A DNA stretch of 64,000 nucleotides from Tenacibaculum sp. SG-28 (GCF_002954385.1 NZ_MQVY01000004.1:159566-223565); one strand, 5' to 3'. Shown: positions 1 to 10,672, counted from the first letter of the stretch. Program-made: numbers and translations. Notes: generated from the sequence alone by a model not told the origin.

Positions 1-2517
1 GTCACATAACTTCGTTAGTTTACCGTAGTTATTTGCTTTAAAAATATTTTTTATGTTGTTGTAGTCTATGAAATAGACCAACCGTATGGAAAAAGTATGT
101 TGCAAGTCTTCTTGAAAAAGTCTGTTCAAGTTATCTGAAAATGAAATATCAGCAGGTGCAAAATCGTTATCCGGGTTTATAGAGTTTCTATAGAAAGCTA
201 TCAACTGGCTTCCAGGAGCAAATTGCCAAACATAATTTAAATCTAAATTCCAGCTGTTGAAGTTTTTGTCATTTTCTCCGGTATAGTTGTTTGGGATAAG
301 TGTTCCATCTGTAGTATCCAATTGGTAATATTGATCATAGTAAAGAACTTTACTCCAGTTGTGTCTGAAGGTTAAAGATAAAGAGGCTTTCGTACTAAAA
401 CTATATTTTCCAGTAATAGAATTATTGTAGGTACTCCAATCTCTTTGCCCAAAAATTATTTCATCAACGAAAGGCAGTAAATCAGGGTCATCGATAGCGT
501 CTGAGGCATCAATTTCGGTAACATATCCTTGTTCTTTTATTCTTTTATTATAACGTAACCCGTACACAAGAGAAAACTTATTATTAAATCGATATCGAGG
601 CGAAACTCTAAATCCGTACCCTTGGCGAGGCGTATTAAAAAAGGAATAAAACCAACTGTAATCTACAGCTAACTTTTTTCGGTAATCGGTAGATCCCCAA
701 TGGTTAATACCAAGACGCATTGGTGCTAAAAAATAGATACCGCTAGTGGTACCTTGTCTTGGCTCAAAAAAATCTTTATTTTCCGAGTTGTAGTTTATAT
801 TTCCCCCAAAAGCAAAACGCTCTCTGGTTTGTGCTCTAAATTGTATACCAACGTTTGTGCCGGTATAGGTTCCGGGATTGTGCAAAAAATTCACATTGTA
901 ATTGAGGTTAAATCTGTAGTTGTTGAAGATACCTTTTGGTTGCAATAATCTATACCCAACAAAACCATAAATACTTTGTTGGTTGTTGCTAAATAGTATT
1001 CCTAAATCGTTTGGATCGTAATCTTTATTTTCAAAAGTGTACCCAATTTCACCTATCCAATTTCCAGATTGTTTTCCAATACTAGTATCGAATGCATATC
1101 CGGTATTTGTGGCATTCGGATCATCCGATATGGCACTCATTTTAAAAGAACCATCAATATTGTAATTACTTTGTCTATCCTCTACATGCCAGAGCAATCC
1201 TGTTACGTTAGCATCACGGAAACTTCCGTCTCTAGTTACGTTTGTATTTATTAGTGTTACAGAGGAGTTCTGATTAAATTGTTGGTCGAAAACTAAAATA
1301 TTATAATTAGCAAAAGGATTGGTTACTAGTTTTCGTTCCTCTTGCGTAACATTATCGATTGCTGTAGCTTCTGTCTTTGCTGTTATCGCATTGAAAAATC
1401 CAATCCCCAAACCATTTTTAGTTCTTCCCGATATTTTTATGGCATTCAACATGTCTACTTTATCTGGGTAGTCTGTCAATTCTTCATTATCATTAAGTTG
1501 ACTTTCTACATCAAATTGGTCGATAGGACTCCCTCCAATTCGTCTTGAGTAAAACAAATTCCCTTTGGTAAAAAGTTCCGTTCCCTCGGTGAAAAATTGG
1601 CGTTGTTCTGCAAACTGTTGTTCAAAAGGACCCAAATTTAATTGGACATCATCAAAACCAATTTGACCAAAATCTGGAATTAATGTTGCATCTAATGTGA
1701 AATTTTCTGTTATTCCGTATTTAACATCCATTCCAACGCTCCAATCTGCAGTAGTCTCGTTAGGATTTGAAATTAAAGTCGCAGAAGCATACGGATAAAA
1801 TAACAAACGCGTGGGCGGTTTTATATTTCTTATATTTTGCACCAAGCCATCATATTGTGTCCAGTAACCTTGCTGATTGTCGATATGATTCCAACTATAA
1901 CGAGCATTCAGGTTTCGAATACTTCTCTGAAAATTAACACCCCATTCTTGTACAGGTTGGTTTGCAAAGCGAAGTGCTCTGTAGGGTATTTTCATTTCTA
2001 CGCTCCAAGAATCCGAATTCATTTTTATACTACTTTCCCAAACAGCATTCCAGTTAAAATCTCCATCGCCATTAGATACTTTTGCGTCTGCTTGTACACC
2101 TGAGCTTGTTACCATAAACTGAAATGGATTTTGTCCATCGTCATTGGGGTTTATGGTAACTAAAAAGAAGTCCGCATTTCCAATATTATCTCGATTGTTA
2201 AATTCTGCAGGAATTTTCTTTGGTGCAGGGTCATACATTATTGCGCTTATGTAAAGGGCGCTATCGTCGTAAAGAAGTCTCACCTCTGTTTTGTGTGAAC
2301 TTGGTTCTTTTTGTCCGTTATCAGGTCTGCGCATTATAAAGTTATTCGCAATGTCAGCCTCTTTCCAAACAGATTCGTCCACAATTCCATCAATCTTTGG
2401 AGGGGTAGTAGTCCTTTTGGCGTCTATCTTTTTTCTGTCTTTATTTAAAGTTTGACTTTTTACAAGAACAGAAGTTAATAGCAATATTAAATACAGAAAT
2501 CCTTTTTTAGAGAGCAT
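1..2517 (-). CDS. DUF5916 family outer-membrane protein (3' end cut by window edge)
   Basis: The frame is open from an ATG at 2517 to the window edge (839 codons), read in the same frame at several sampled points. The protein starts with a signal peptide ending near VLVKSQ. Next comes a CBM9-like beta-sandwich (about residues 35-230, beginning TPPKIDGIVDESVW), then a long beta-strand-rich region typical of DUF5916. The last visible residues (LVYFIDYNNIKNIF) resemble the extreme C-terminus of the family, so only a few residues are probably missing. The family is widespread in Bacteroidota, is thought to sit in the outer membrane and has no settled function. It is divergent from sucC. The frame appears intact, unlike several genes further on. 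Confidence 0.85.
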   Translation of the reverse strand, partial: MLSKKGFLYLILLLTSVLVKSQTLNKDRKKIDAKRTTTPPKIDGIVDESVWKEADIANNFIMRRPDNGQKEPSSHKTEVRLLYDDSALYISAIMYDPAPKKIPAEFNNRDNIGNADFFLVTINPNDDGQNPFQFMVTSSGVQADAKVSNGDGDFNWNAVWESSIKMNSDSWSVEMKIPYRALRFANQPVQEWGVNFQRSIRNLNARYSWNHIDNQQGYWTQYDGLVQNIRNIKPPTRLLFYPYASATLISNPNETTADWSVGMDVKYGITENFTLDATLIPDFGQIGFDDVQLNLGPFEQQFAEQRQFFTEGTELFTKGNLFYSRRIGGSPIDQFDVESQLNDNEELTDYPDKVDMLNAIKISGRTKNGLGIGFFNAITAKTEATAIDNVTQEERKLVTNPFANYNILVFDQQFNQNSSVTLINTNVTRDGSFRDANVTGLLWHVEDRQSNYNIDGSFKMSAISDDPNATNTGYAFDTSIGKQSGNWIGEIGYTFENKDYDPNDLGILFSNNQQSIYGFVGYRLLQPKGIFNNYRFNLNYNVNFLHNPGTYTGTNVGIQFRAQTRERFAFGGNINYNSENKDFFEPRQGTTSGIYFLAPMRLGINHWGSTDYRKKLAVDYSWFYSFFNTPRQGYGFRVSPRYRFNNKFSLVYGLRYNKRIKEQGYVTEIDASDAIDDPDLLPFVDEIIFGQRDWSTYNNSITGKYSFSTKASLSLTFRHNWSKVLYYDQYYQLDTTDGTLIPNNYTGENDKNFNSWNLDLNYVWQFAPGSQLIAFYRNSINPDNDFAPADISFSDNLNRLFQEDLQHTFSIRLVYFIDYNNIKNIFKANNYGKLTKLCD

Positions 2518-2733
2518 GCTTTTTATGAAATAATAAAAAACAAAATTATTCATGAAATTTTTCAAATAATCATAAATAAGTGTTAATAAATTGCCAAGCG
2601 AAAAAAAAATGAAATAGCCCAAATTTATGTCTTTGTTTTGTAGAAATTGTTTTGAATGTTTACCCAACTTCGAAAGAAAAATGGAATGTTTCAAAATAAC
2701 CTGCAATTTATATTTTAATATCAATGGAATTTG

Positions 2734-2741
2734 TATTTTTG
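2734..2741 (+). promoter_or_regulatory. -7 promoter box for sucC
   Basis: TATTTTTG matches the Bacteroidota -7 consensus TAnnTTTG and lies 25 bases before the sucC ATG. No clear TTTG -33 box is visible at the usual spacing, so the call rests on the -7 box and its position. Confidence 0.5.
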
Positions 2742-2766
2742 TACCACTTAAAAACATTCTTATCTA

Positions 2767-3969
2767 ATGAACTTACACGAATATCAAGGTAAAGAAATTC
2801 TAAACAGTTTCGGCGTGCGTATACAACGTGGAATTGTTGCAAATACACCAGAAGAAGCTGTTGCGGCAGCAAAAAAATTAACGGAAGAAACCGGAACTGG
2901 TTGGCACGTAATTAAAGCTCAAGTTCACGCAGGAGGACGTGGAAAAGGTGGAGGAGTTAAGTTAGCAAAAAACTTAGAAGACGTAAAAAATATTTCTAAT
3001 GATATTTTAGGAATGATGTTAATAACACCACAAACCTCTGCGGAAGGTAAATTAGTGAATCAAGTATTAATAGCTGAAGACGTGTACTATCCAGGAGATA
3101 GCGAGCCAAGCGAATTTTATATGTCTGTATTGTTAAATCGTGCTACGGGTAGAAACATGATCATGTATTCTACAGAAGGCGGTATGGATATTGAAACTGT
3201 AGCGGAAGAAACACCACATTTAATTTTCACAGAAGAGGTAGATCCAGGTCTTGGTTTAATGCCTTTTCAAGCACGAAAGATAGCATTTAATCTAGGCTTA
3301 TCTGGTGCTGCATTAAAAGAGATGGTAAAGTTTGTTACGGCGCTTTATACAGCATATATCAAGTCAGACTCTTCTATGTTTGAAATTAATCCAGTATTAA
3401 AAACATCAGACGATAAAATAATGGCAGTAGACGCTAAAGTTACTTTAGATGAAAATGCATTATACAGACACAAAGATTACGCAGCAATGCGCGATCTTCG
3501 TGAGGAGAACCCTATTGAAGTAGAGGCGAAAGCTGCCGGTTTAAACTATGTAGATTTAGATGGTAATGTTGGTTGTATGGTTAACGGAGCAGGTTTGGCT
3601 ATGGGTACTATGGACCTAATCAAACAGGCAGGTGGTGATCCAGCTAACTTTTTAGATGTAGGAGGAACAGCCGATGCACAAAGAGTAGAAACCGCTTTTG
3701 GAATTATTCTTAAAGATCCTAACGTGAAGGCAATTTTAGTGAATATTTTCGGTGGAATAGTTCGTTGTGATCGCGTTGCTCAAGGGGTAGTGGATGCTTA
3801 CAAAAACATGGGAGATAAAATTAACGTACCAATTATTTGTCGTTTGCAGGGAACCAATGCTAAAGAAGCTAAAGAATTAATTGATAACAGTGGAATGGAA
3901 ATTATTTCTGCAACAGAGTTTCAAGAAGCTGCTGATAAAGTACAAGAGGTATTACAAGTAAAAGCTTAA
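2767..3969 (+). CDS. sucC: ADP-forming succinate-CoA ligase subunit beta
   Basis: This 400-residue protein has the normal length of SucC, the nucleotide-binding beta subunit of succinyl-CoA synthetase in the TCA cycle. It starts [12 protein letters not shown], as is usual for the family. An ATP-grasp domain fills the N-terminal half (AGGRGKGGG near residue 57, FEINPV near residue 205). The C-terminal CoA-ligase domain carries [14 protein letters not shown]. The catalytic phosphohistidine belongs to the alpha subunit SucD, which is not encoded in this window; separate sucC and sucD loci are common in Bacteroidota. It is a single-gene unit with its own promoter box and a strong terminator. Confidence 0.97.
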   Translation: MNLHEYQGKEILNSFGVRIQRGIVANTPEEAVAAAKKLTEETGTGWHVIKAQVHAGGRGKGGGVKLAKNLEDVKNISNDILGMMLITPQTSAEGKLVNQVLIAEDVYYPGDSEPSEFYMSVLLNRATGRNMIMYSTEGGMDIETVAEETPHLIFTEEVDPGLGLMPFQARKIAFNLGLSGAALKEMVKFVTALYTAYIKSDSSMFEINPVLKTSDDKIMAVDAKVTLDENALYRHKDYAAMRDLREENPIEVEAKAAGLNYVDLDGNVGCMVNGAGLAMGTMDLIKQAGGDPANFLDVGGTADAQRVETAFGIILKDPNVKAILVNIFGGIVRCDRVAQGVVDAYKNMGDKINVPIICRLQGTNAKEAKELIDNSGMEIISATEFQEAADKVQEVLQVKA

Positions 3970-3995
3970 TTACCTTTTATAATTCTAGTTAAAAT

Positions 3996-4023
3996 AAAAA
4001 ACCTCACAAGCGTGAGGTTTTTT
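3996..4023. terminator. Bidirectional terminator between sucC and uvrB
   Basis: The arms CCTCAC (4002-4007) and GTGAGG (4012-4017) enclose AAGC and are flanked by a run of A on the left and a run of T on the right. The hairpin can therefore terminate both convergent genes. Confidence 0.9.
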
Positions 4024-4026
4024 ATA

Positions 4027-6015
4027 TCATATTTTCTCTTTGAGTAGTGCAATTTCATCTCGTAGTGCGGCAGCTACCAAAAAGTCCAGATTTTTAGCTG
4101 CAGCTTCCATCGCTTTTCGTTTTTCACGGATACGTTTTTCGATTTCTTCCTTTGGTAGAAATTCTAAATCTTGTTCTGCTGCTTTCTGTTTGGCATTATC
4201 GTATTGATATGTAGCGGTGGTATCTTTAGATAAAGTATTGTCAAGTTTTTTATTTATTTGTGTTGGAGTGATGTTATTTTTGCTATTGTAAGAAATCTGC
4301 TTTTCTCTTCTTCTCGTGGTTTCATCTATAGTTCTTTGCATGCTTTTGGTGATTTTATCGGCATACATAATCGCCTTTCCATGTACATTTCTTGCAGCCC
4401 TACCTACGGTTTGGGTTAGTGAGCGATGACTTCTTAGAAACCCTTCTTTATCTGCGTCTAAAATAGCAACCAAAGAGACTTCTGGCAAGTCTAAACCTTC
4501 TCGTAATAAATTCACCCCAATAAGCACATCGAAGATGCCTTTGCGGAGGTCTTGCATAATTTGAACTCGTTCAAGCGTATCTACATCCGAGTGAATATAA
4601 CGACAGCGAATTTGAATTCTAGTTAGGTACTTGGCAAGCTCTTCCGCCATTCTTTTGGTTAGTGTGGTAACCAGTGTTCGCTCATCAATTTCAACTCGTT
4701 TTTGGATTTCTTCAATCAAATCATCGATTTGATTTTCACTGGGCCTTACTTCAATAATTGGATCCAAGAGTCCTGTTGGTCGTATTACTTGCTCTACAAA
4801 TATCCCCTCTGTTTTCTGTAGCTCATAATCTGCAGGTGTTGCAGATACGTATATTACTTGATTCTGAAGGGCTTCAAATTCTTCGAATTTCAAGGGACGA
4901 TTGTCCATCGCTGCAGGCAATCTAAAACCGTACTCGACCAAGTTAACCTTTCTGCTTCTATCGCCACCGTACATCGCGTGAACTTGCGGGACGGTAACAT
5001 GACTTTCGTCGATAACCATTAAATAATCCTCCGGAAAGTAATCCAGTAGACAAAAGGGCCTTGTACCAGCTTCCCTTCCATCTAGATACCGAGAATAATT
5101 TTCTATTCCAGAGCAATACCCTAGCTCACGTATCATTTCTAAATCAAATTCTGTTCTTTCTTTCAATCGTTTGGCCTCTAGGTGTTTTCCAATTTCTTTA
5201 AAATAGTCATATTGCTTCACCAAATCATCCTGAATTTTATGTATGGCATCTTGTAATACATCCGGAGAGGTCACAAAGAGATTTGCAGGGTATATAGTTA
5301 GTTGCTCCAAGCGACTAATTGTTTGGTTGGTCTCAATAGCAAAGGTTTCAATTTCTTCAATTTCATCTCCAAAAAAATGAATTTTATAACCACAATCTCC
5401 ATATGATGGATATATTGTTACCACATCCCCCTTTACTTTAAAAGTTCCACTTTTAATTTCAACTTCTGTTCTTGCGTATAAACTAGTAACGAGCTGATGG
5501 AGAAATTTAGTTCGTGAAATTTGTTGGTCAACTGCAATTGGAATTACATTTTTTTTAAATTCCGTTGGGTTTCCAATACCGTATAAACAAGATACGGAAG
5601 CTACTACCAATACATCACGTCTTCCTGAGAGTAAGGAAGAGGAGGTACTAATTCGAAGGCGTTCAATTTCATCATTTATGGAAAGATCCTTTTCGATGTA
5701 GGTGCCAGTAACCGGAATATAGGCTTCGGGTTGGTAATAATCGTAATAGGAAACAAAGTATTCTACAGCATTATTCGGGAAAAATTGTTTGAATTCTGCA
5801 TATAACTGTGCTGCTAATGTTTTATTGTGTGCTAGTACTAAGGTAGGTTTGTTTACTGTAGCAACGACATTGGCAATAGAAAATGTTTTACCGGAACCTG
5901 TAACACCTAGTAGTGTTTGGTATTTTTCATTGGTTTCAATTCCGTTTACAAGCTGTTTTATGGCTTCTGGTTGGTCACCTGTTGGATTAAAATCAGAAAG
6001 TAAGTCAAAATTCAT
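4027..6015 (-). CDS. uvrB: Excinuclease ABC subunit UvrB
   Basis: UvrB is the DNA-damage-verifying helicase-like subunit of the UvrABC nucleotide excision repair nuclease. The 662 residues show Walker A GVTGSGKT (about residue 39), the damage-inserting beta-hairpin region YYDYYQPEAYIP, the DEAD-box-like DESH, helicase motif VI QTVGRAARN, and a C-terminal UVR motif (last ~35 residues) that contacts UvrC. Length and domain order are normal. The ATG at 6015 gives the standard family N-terminus (a few residues before NPTGDQPEAI). It follows the giant T9SS gene on the same strand but is separated from it by a terminator that overlaps its own promoter. Confidence 0.98.
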   Translation of the reverse strand: MNFDLLSDFNPTGDQPEAIKQLVNGIETNEKYQTLLGVTGSGKTFSIANVVATVNKPTLVLAHNKTLAAQLYAEFKQFFPNNAVEYFVSYYDYYQPEAYIPVTGTYIEKDLSINDEIERLRISTSSSLLSGRRDVLVVASVSCLYGIGNPTEFKKNVIPIAVDQQISRTKFLHQLVTSLYARTEVEIKSGTFKVKGDVVTIYPSYGDCGYKIHFFGDEIEEIETFAIETNQTISRLEQLTIYPANLFVTSPDVLQDAIHKIQDDLVKQYDYFKEIGKHLEAKRLKERTEFDLEMIRELGYCSGIENYSRYLDGREAGTRPFCLLDYFPEDYLMVIDESHVTVPQVHAMYGGDRSRKVNLVEYGFRLPAAMDNRPLKFEEFEALQNQVIYVSATPADYELQKTEGIFVEQVIRPTGLLDPIIEVRPSENQIDDLIEEIQKRVEIDERTLVTTLTKRMAEELAKYLTRIQIRCRYIHSDVDTLERVQIMQDLRKGIFDVLIGVNLLREGLDLPEVSLVAILDADKEGFLRSHRSLTQTVGRAARNVHGKAIMYADKITKSMQRTIDETTRRREKQISYNSKNNITPTQINKKLDNTLSKDTTATYQYDNAKQKAAEQDLEFLPKEEIEKRIREKRKAMEAAAKNLDFLVAAALRDEIALLKEKI

Positions 6016-6019
6016 ACTA

Positions 6020-6027
6020 CAAAAATA
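6020..6027 (-). promoter_or_regulatory. -7 promoter box for uvrB, inside the upstream terminator
   Basis: On the minus strand TATTTTTG ends 5 bases before the uvrB ATG and matches TAnnTTTG. Its 5' half is part of the 3' arm and T-tract of the preceding terminator hairpin. The very short leader is similar to the spacing at 26408 in this window. Confidence 0.5.
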
Positions 6028-6059
6028 CGGATAGTTTTATTTAGAAACTATCCGTATTT
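6023..6059 (-). terminator. Terminator of the T9SS type B gene
   Basis: Perfect 15-bp arms (AAATACGGATAGTTT at 6023-6037 and its complement at 6045-6059) enclose a 7-base loop. On the minus strand the hairpin ends in a T run. It lies between the stop of the giant secreted protein gene and the uvrB start. Confidence 0.8.
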
Positions 6060-6078
6060 GGTTTTAATGTAGTGGATT

Positions 6079-9000
6079 CTATCTTCTCAAAAGCGAAAAA
6101 TGTCCATTGTGCTGGAACACATTTCCGTCTTTATCCTCCATTTGAATATTGAACCAATAGTCGTTCGAAGGTAAAGGTTTTCCGTTGTAAGTTCCGTCCC
6201 AACCTTCACCGTCAATTGGAATTGTCGCAATGGGTTTTCCCTGTCTGTCAAAAATATAGATGGAGCTTTTTGGATAAAAACTAGAATTAGCGCCTCTTAC
6301 TTTCCAGGTATCATTGTATCCATCATTATTCGGCGTAAGAAATTTTGGGTACTGGATAACCGAAACATCTAAAGTTGCATCTGGAGCGCATCCATTCTTG
6401 TCACTAACTACTATTGTATATATTCCTCCTGTTATATTTTCAAACAACGGTTCGTCTTGAAAACCTCCTTGATTTCCACTTTCTCCAACCAGGGCATATT
6501 GGTAATCTCCAATACCTAGGTTGTTATTTTCCGTAATAATTTTAATAGAGTAGGTATCTAGCCTATTGTTATTTGTGTCGTCTACAATAATGATATCCTC
6601 TCTAGTAAGGGTTGGGTTTATCGACTCGACAACTGTAATTTCTCTCGTTCTTGAGCAATTTGTGCCATCTTTAGTAGTAGCAGTTATTTCATAAGTTCCT
6701 CCTTCACTAACGTCTAAAAATTCTGCTGTACTCAGTATTGTAGTGTCTCCTTTAATGTTCCAAACATAGTCGTATGTTGCCTCTGGATTTATAGGTTCTA
6801 GTCGTGTTTGTGGGTTATTTAAGCACACAATTACTGGTGAATCTACTTCAAATTCAGGTAATGAATTTATAATAATATTAAAAGTTAAATTCGTGTTTAT
6901 ACAACCGGTTTGGTTGTTTAGGACACGAACAAAAATCGTTTGGTTGTTACTTGTATTTTGGTATTGGTCTTCATCTAAAGCTGCATCTCCAGTTTGAGCA
7001 TCTGTTGCTGTTTCGTGAAAAGTTACCTCAAATCTATTATGGTCTGCCAAAGGATAGTTCGCTAATATTTCGATGGTTTTATTTTTTAGGGTAATATCGC
7101 CATTGATGCCATTTCTATCATCAACATTACTATCACTCTTATTATCACAGTCTACGTAGTTATTGATAAGAAGTGGAATGTTTGGTTCTGGATGTATCAC
7201 TAGCTGCAGGGTGGATATTCCATATCTACATCCTGTGGAATTGTTGACGATACTTATAAATAAAATTTCTGTGGCAGGGTCATCTCCAGAAAGGTTTACT
7301 GGAAAATTCGTGGTTGCTGGGTCGTTAGAATAATTCGTTTTGGATAACGGATTAATTCCATCTGTTGCATCTTGTCGTGTTCGATGATAGCTAACCTCAA
7401 ATTCAGCAGGATCTCTACCATCTAATACATCTACATCTCTATCACCTAGGACGATATTTTGTGCAATTCTATTTCTCGAATCACTATCCGTAGTGGTTGG
7501 GACGTCACATACTTCTATATCAGGGATGGGATTTGAAATGGTCGGCAGCGGATTTATTAGGATGTCGAAACTTAAATTGGCATTGAAACATCCTCCCGCG
7601 TTGCTACTTACTCTAACGTAGATTTTTTCTTTATTTGGAGTTTGATTTTCATAGTTGCTTGGATTTGGGATTGGATTGCTGCCAGTGCTCGCATCGGAGG
7701 CAGAGTTGTGGAAGGTTACCGTATAATCTAAAGGTGATTGCCCTCCTAAAATAGTGCTTATTTGATTAGATAGATCAATGTTTTGATTAATACCATCATC
7801 AAAAGCTCCACTTGTAAAATCATCACACAACACGATATCATTCACTGGATTTGCTATCGGTACGGGAGTTACATTGAGTGTAATATGATGTCCAAAACCT
7901 AAGCAATCGTTATCCAATTCACTGTCTACTCTAATGTAAATATTTTGGGTGTTTGGATATCCTATATTCCTGAAATTAGTGATGTCGGCAATAGCATTTC
8001 GCTCTGCAGCAGCATCGTCTTCATTTCGGTAATAGCTCACTAGAATCTTTTGGCCTACAGCTGAGAACAAATTTCGGATTTCTGCATCTACACTACTAAA
8101 GTCAAACGAGCTTACTCCATCCGTATCGTCATTGTTAACTGTATTGTTACCATCGATATCCAGAAGGTCATCGCAATTAGTGAAGTTTCGCATAAATCCG
8201 AGTGGTATACCGGTTGTCGATACAGTTAAATTGACCTCTGAGATTCTGCTACAACCAGATGTATTGGTAACCACTGTCCATACAGTATCTGAAGTTGCTG
8301 TTTTGTTTTGATATACTGTTGGGTCTACAATTGGAGCTGTTTCGTTTTGTGCATCGGTTAAAGATTCATAGAAAACAAATGTTTCGTTTAAAAAATTACT
8401 AGAGACATCGCTTCTTACCTCTTCAAGGTTAAAATTAGCGAATGCATCCGTGTCGTTGTCACATTGTTTTAATTCTGCAACAGCATTTACTGTTGGAAGT
8501 GTATTAACCACTAAATCGAATGCAATATCAGTTGTTGAGCAAGCTGAATTACTGCGATTTTCGACACGAACATAAATGGTTTGTTTAGTCGCAACAGTAT
8601 TTCTGTATGCTGCATTTTTATCGATCACATCGGTGAATCTGTCAGTTTCCGCTCCTAGTAGTGTACTGTGATAGGAAACCTCATATTCGGCAGCGTTTAA
8701 GGTACCTAATACTTCACTGTCTTTAGTGCTTAGGATAAAACTATTGTAAAAGCCATCGGTGTCTCCACCATTTGTGATATCGTCACATTCCTCATAGTTA
8801 CTTGGGGTTTGTACTAAAGGTTTTCCGGTAACATTGATGGTAAATGTAACTTTATCGAAACAAGCTGCAGGAGCAAGGATATTGTGTATTCTTGCAAAAA
8901 TGGTAACGGACCCAAATGCTGTTGGATTAGTATACGGTCCTATGATAGCATTAGCAAGGGTATTATTGTCTGCATCTTGTTCTGTGGTGTAGTAGATAAC

Positions 9001-10623
9001 TTCAAAAATACTTGGGTCTTGTCCATTAAGTATTTCAGCAGATTTTTCTGCTTGAAGGTCAAACGTGTTGAAGCCGTCATTGTCTACATCACAAAAATTG
9101 ATGTCATTCGGTTTTGTGGCTATGGGTAATGGATATACCTCAACCTTAAACAGTCCTTCTTTTTTTAAAGTATTGTTACATTCATCAACCGATATGACAG
9201 TTAGTTTGTATTCGCCAGCATCAGCTGTACTCAGGTTGGTTATATTTAAAGCAATGTTATTTGAGATTACTGACGTTGTGGAGCCATTATTTAAAGTCCA
9301 TTCATAGGTCACATTTGTTCCTGTATCTGGTTCTGGTGCTATAATAAATGAATCTCCAACACAAAATTGCAAGGTTTCATTATTTACAACATCCCCTGTT
9401 TCTTGATCTTTTATTTCGATAGGAAGTAATAAAGAAGAAATAAAAGGTGGAAGACCTTGCGTTGCCATTCTTCCGTTTAGATCGATAGCATTCACCGTAA
9501 AGACTACATCATTTGCATCGGCATCCGGATTTTCAATAACACTCAAGAAGGAAGCAAAACCAGCTGGATTTGAATAAGTTTGCGGTATGGTCGCATAAAT
9601 TTTACTATCGGGACCTAATTGTAAGGCACCACGAAAACCTTGTTGTTGGTGTATTAGTTGTTTGGTGCTTGCAACATCTGTTTGCGTTACATCAAACTGA
9701 AAAAGTTTATAGTTAGATGGGTTAAAAAGATCATCTGTAAAAAATTCTGTTGTAGAAACATAGAGCTTTTCTGAGGTCACAGAAAACTCAACGCCATATG
9801 CTTGAAAGTCAAAAAAACCATCAAGTAAAGGTTGTACGTCGTTTGTTACCTCTCCAGTGGTGTTATTAAAACTGTACAGTAGTACTTGATTGTTCCCTTG
9901 ATTGGCTACTGCAAGCTTTGTTCCATCCGGCGATAATTTTAAATAACCACGCCTTGTAAGAACATTTCCTACATTCGATATTACAGGGACAGGATCTAAT
10001 CCGTTTTGGTCAATTTTATACGAATAAAATTCTCTATTGGTGCACGATACTATCCAGTACGTATCGCATTCACTGCCTCGAACTGCGGCTACTTTTTCTT
10101 TCCAGTCTCTTTCTTTTCCGTCGGACAAATTATCAAAAAAACTACCATTATTGTCTTCGTCGATGAGTTGACCTAGACCAGAATTTAATGACATATCAAT
10201 AGTGTACATGTTAAGTCCTTGCCCCCCATCAACAACATCTCCATCTCCATTGAAAATTACATGGTCAACGGTAAACAAATAAAAAATGTTGTCAGATTTC
10301 GGTTTTGGGATAATCATTCCAGACTGTGTACTCGAAGGATTTCCTTTAAGGTCGTTTGCAGGAACTCCATTGGTATAGGTCATTACAGCGTGATTTTTAT
10401 CCCAAACAGTAATACCGTCTGAATAAAAAAGTAAATTACCATTTGGGTCTGAAAACGACGAGCAACCTTCTAGGGTGTTTAACGCACCATCTGATAATGC
10501 GGTTGGGGGTGAGGTACTAAAGTCTATACCCGCATTTTCACCAAAATACCAATAATTTGCTTGTTTTTGACCATAAAAAGATAATGTTGCTAACGCAGTA
10601 ACTAATAGTAGTAGAGTTCTCAT
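6079..10623 (-). CDS. Giant T9SS type B sorting-domain (gliding-associated) secreted protein
   Basis: This 1514-residue protein begins with a signal peptide ending near SFYGQ. The first ~400 residues form a beta-propeller-like region (ANYWYFGENAG, GNLLFYSDG). An Ig/PKD-like domain follows (YEWTLNN), then about seven related ~100-residue modules, each opening with a Cys-Asp/Asp-Gly signature such as INFCDVDNDGFNTFDL, EECDDITNGGDTDGF or VDCDNKSDSNVDDRNG. A second Ig-like segment precedes the C-terminal CHU_C-type signal (FLTPNNDGYNDTW; GPL-like GKPLPSNDYWF) that directs secretion and surface attachment by the type IX system. The likely role is a cell-surface adhesin or gliding-associated protein; the ligand is unknown. 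It is transcribed alone. Confidence 0.9.
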   Translation of the reverse strand: MRTLLLLVTALATLSFYGQKQANYWYFGENAGIDFSTSPPTALSDGALNTLEGCSSFSDPNGNLLFYSDGITVWDKNHAVMTYTNGVPANDLKGNPSSTQSGMIIPKPKSDNIFYLFTVDHVIFNGDGDVVDGGQGLNMYTIDMSLNSGLGQLIDEDNNGSFFDNLSDGKERDWKEKVAAVRGSECDTYWIVSCTNREFYSYKIDQNGLDPVPVISNVGNVLTRRGYLKLSPDGTKLAVANQGNNQVLLYSFNNTTGEVTNDVQPLLDGFFDFQAYGVEFSVTSEKLYVSTTEFFTDDLFNPSNYKLFQFDVTQTDVASTKQLIHQQQGFRGALQLGPDSKIYATIPQTYSNPAGFASFLSVIENPDADANDVVFTVNAIDLNGRMATQGLPPFISSLLLPIEIKDQETGDVVNNETLQFCVGDSFIIAPEPDTGTNVTYEWTLNNGSTTSVISNNIALNITNLSTADAGEYKLTVISVDECNNTLKKEGLFKVEVYPLPIATKPNDINFCDVDNDGFNTFDLQAEKSAEILNGQDPSIFEVIYYTTEQDADNNTLANAIIGPYTNPTAFGSVTIFARIHNILAPAACFDKVTFTINVTGKPLVQTPSNYEECDDITNGGDTDGFYNSFILSTKDSEVLGTLNAAEYEVSYHSTLLGAETDRFTDVIDKNAAYRNTVATKQTIYVRVENRSNSACSTTDIAFDLVVNTLPTVNAVAELKQCDNDTDAFANFNLEEVRSDVSSNFLNETFVFYESLTDAQNETAPIVDPTVYQNKTATSDTVWTVVTNTSGCSRISEVNLTVSTTGIPLGFMRNFTNCDDLLDIDGNNTVNNDDTDGVSSFDFSSVDAEIRNLFSAVGQKILVSYYRNEDDAAAERNAIADITNFRNIGYPNTQNIYIRVDSELDNDCLGFGHHITLNVTPVPIANPVNDIVLCDDFTSGAFDDGINQNIDLSNQISTILGGQSPLDYTVTFHNSASDASTGSNPIPNPSNYENQTPNKEKIYVRVSSNAGGCFNANLSFDILINPLPTISNPIPDIEVCDVPTTTDSDSRNRIAQNIVLGDRDVDVLDGRDPAEFEVSYHRTRQDATDGINPLSKTNYSNDPATTNFPVNLSGDDPATEILFISIVNNSTGCRYGISTLQLVIHPEPNIPLLINNYVDCDNKSDSNVDDRNGINGDITLKNKTIEILANYPLADHNRFEVTFHETATDAQTGDAALDEDQYQNTSNNQTIFVRVLNNQTGCINTNLTFNIIINSLPEFEVDSPVIVCLNNPQTRLEPINPEATYDYVWNIKGDTTILSTAEFLDVSEGGTYEITATTKDGTNCSRTREITVVESINPTLTREDIIIVDDTNNNRLDTYSIKIITENNNLGIGDYQYALVGESGNQGGFQDEPLFENITGGIYTIVVSDKNGCAPDATLDVSVIQYPKFLTPNNDGYNDTWKVRGANSSFYPKSSIYIFDRQGKPIATIPIDGEGWDGTYNGKPLPSNDYWFNIQMEDKDGNVFQHNGHFSLLRR

Positions 10624-10672
10624 TTGAATAATGTTTCCAAATATTTAGAACAGCTAAACTAATTAAAACCCT

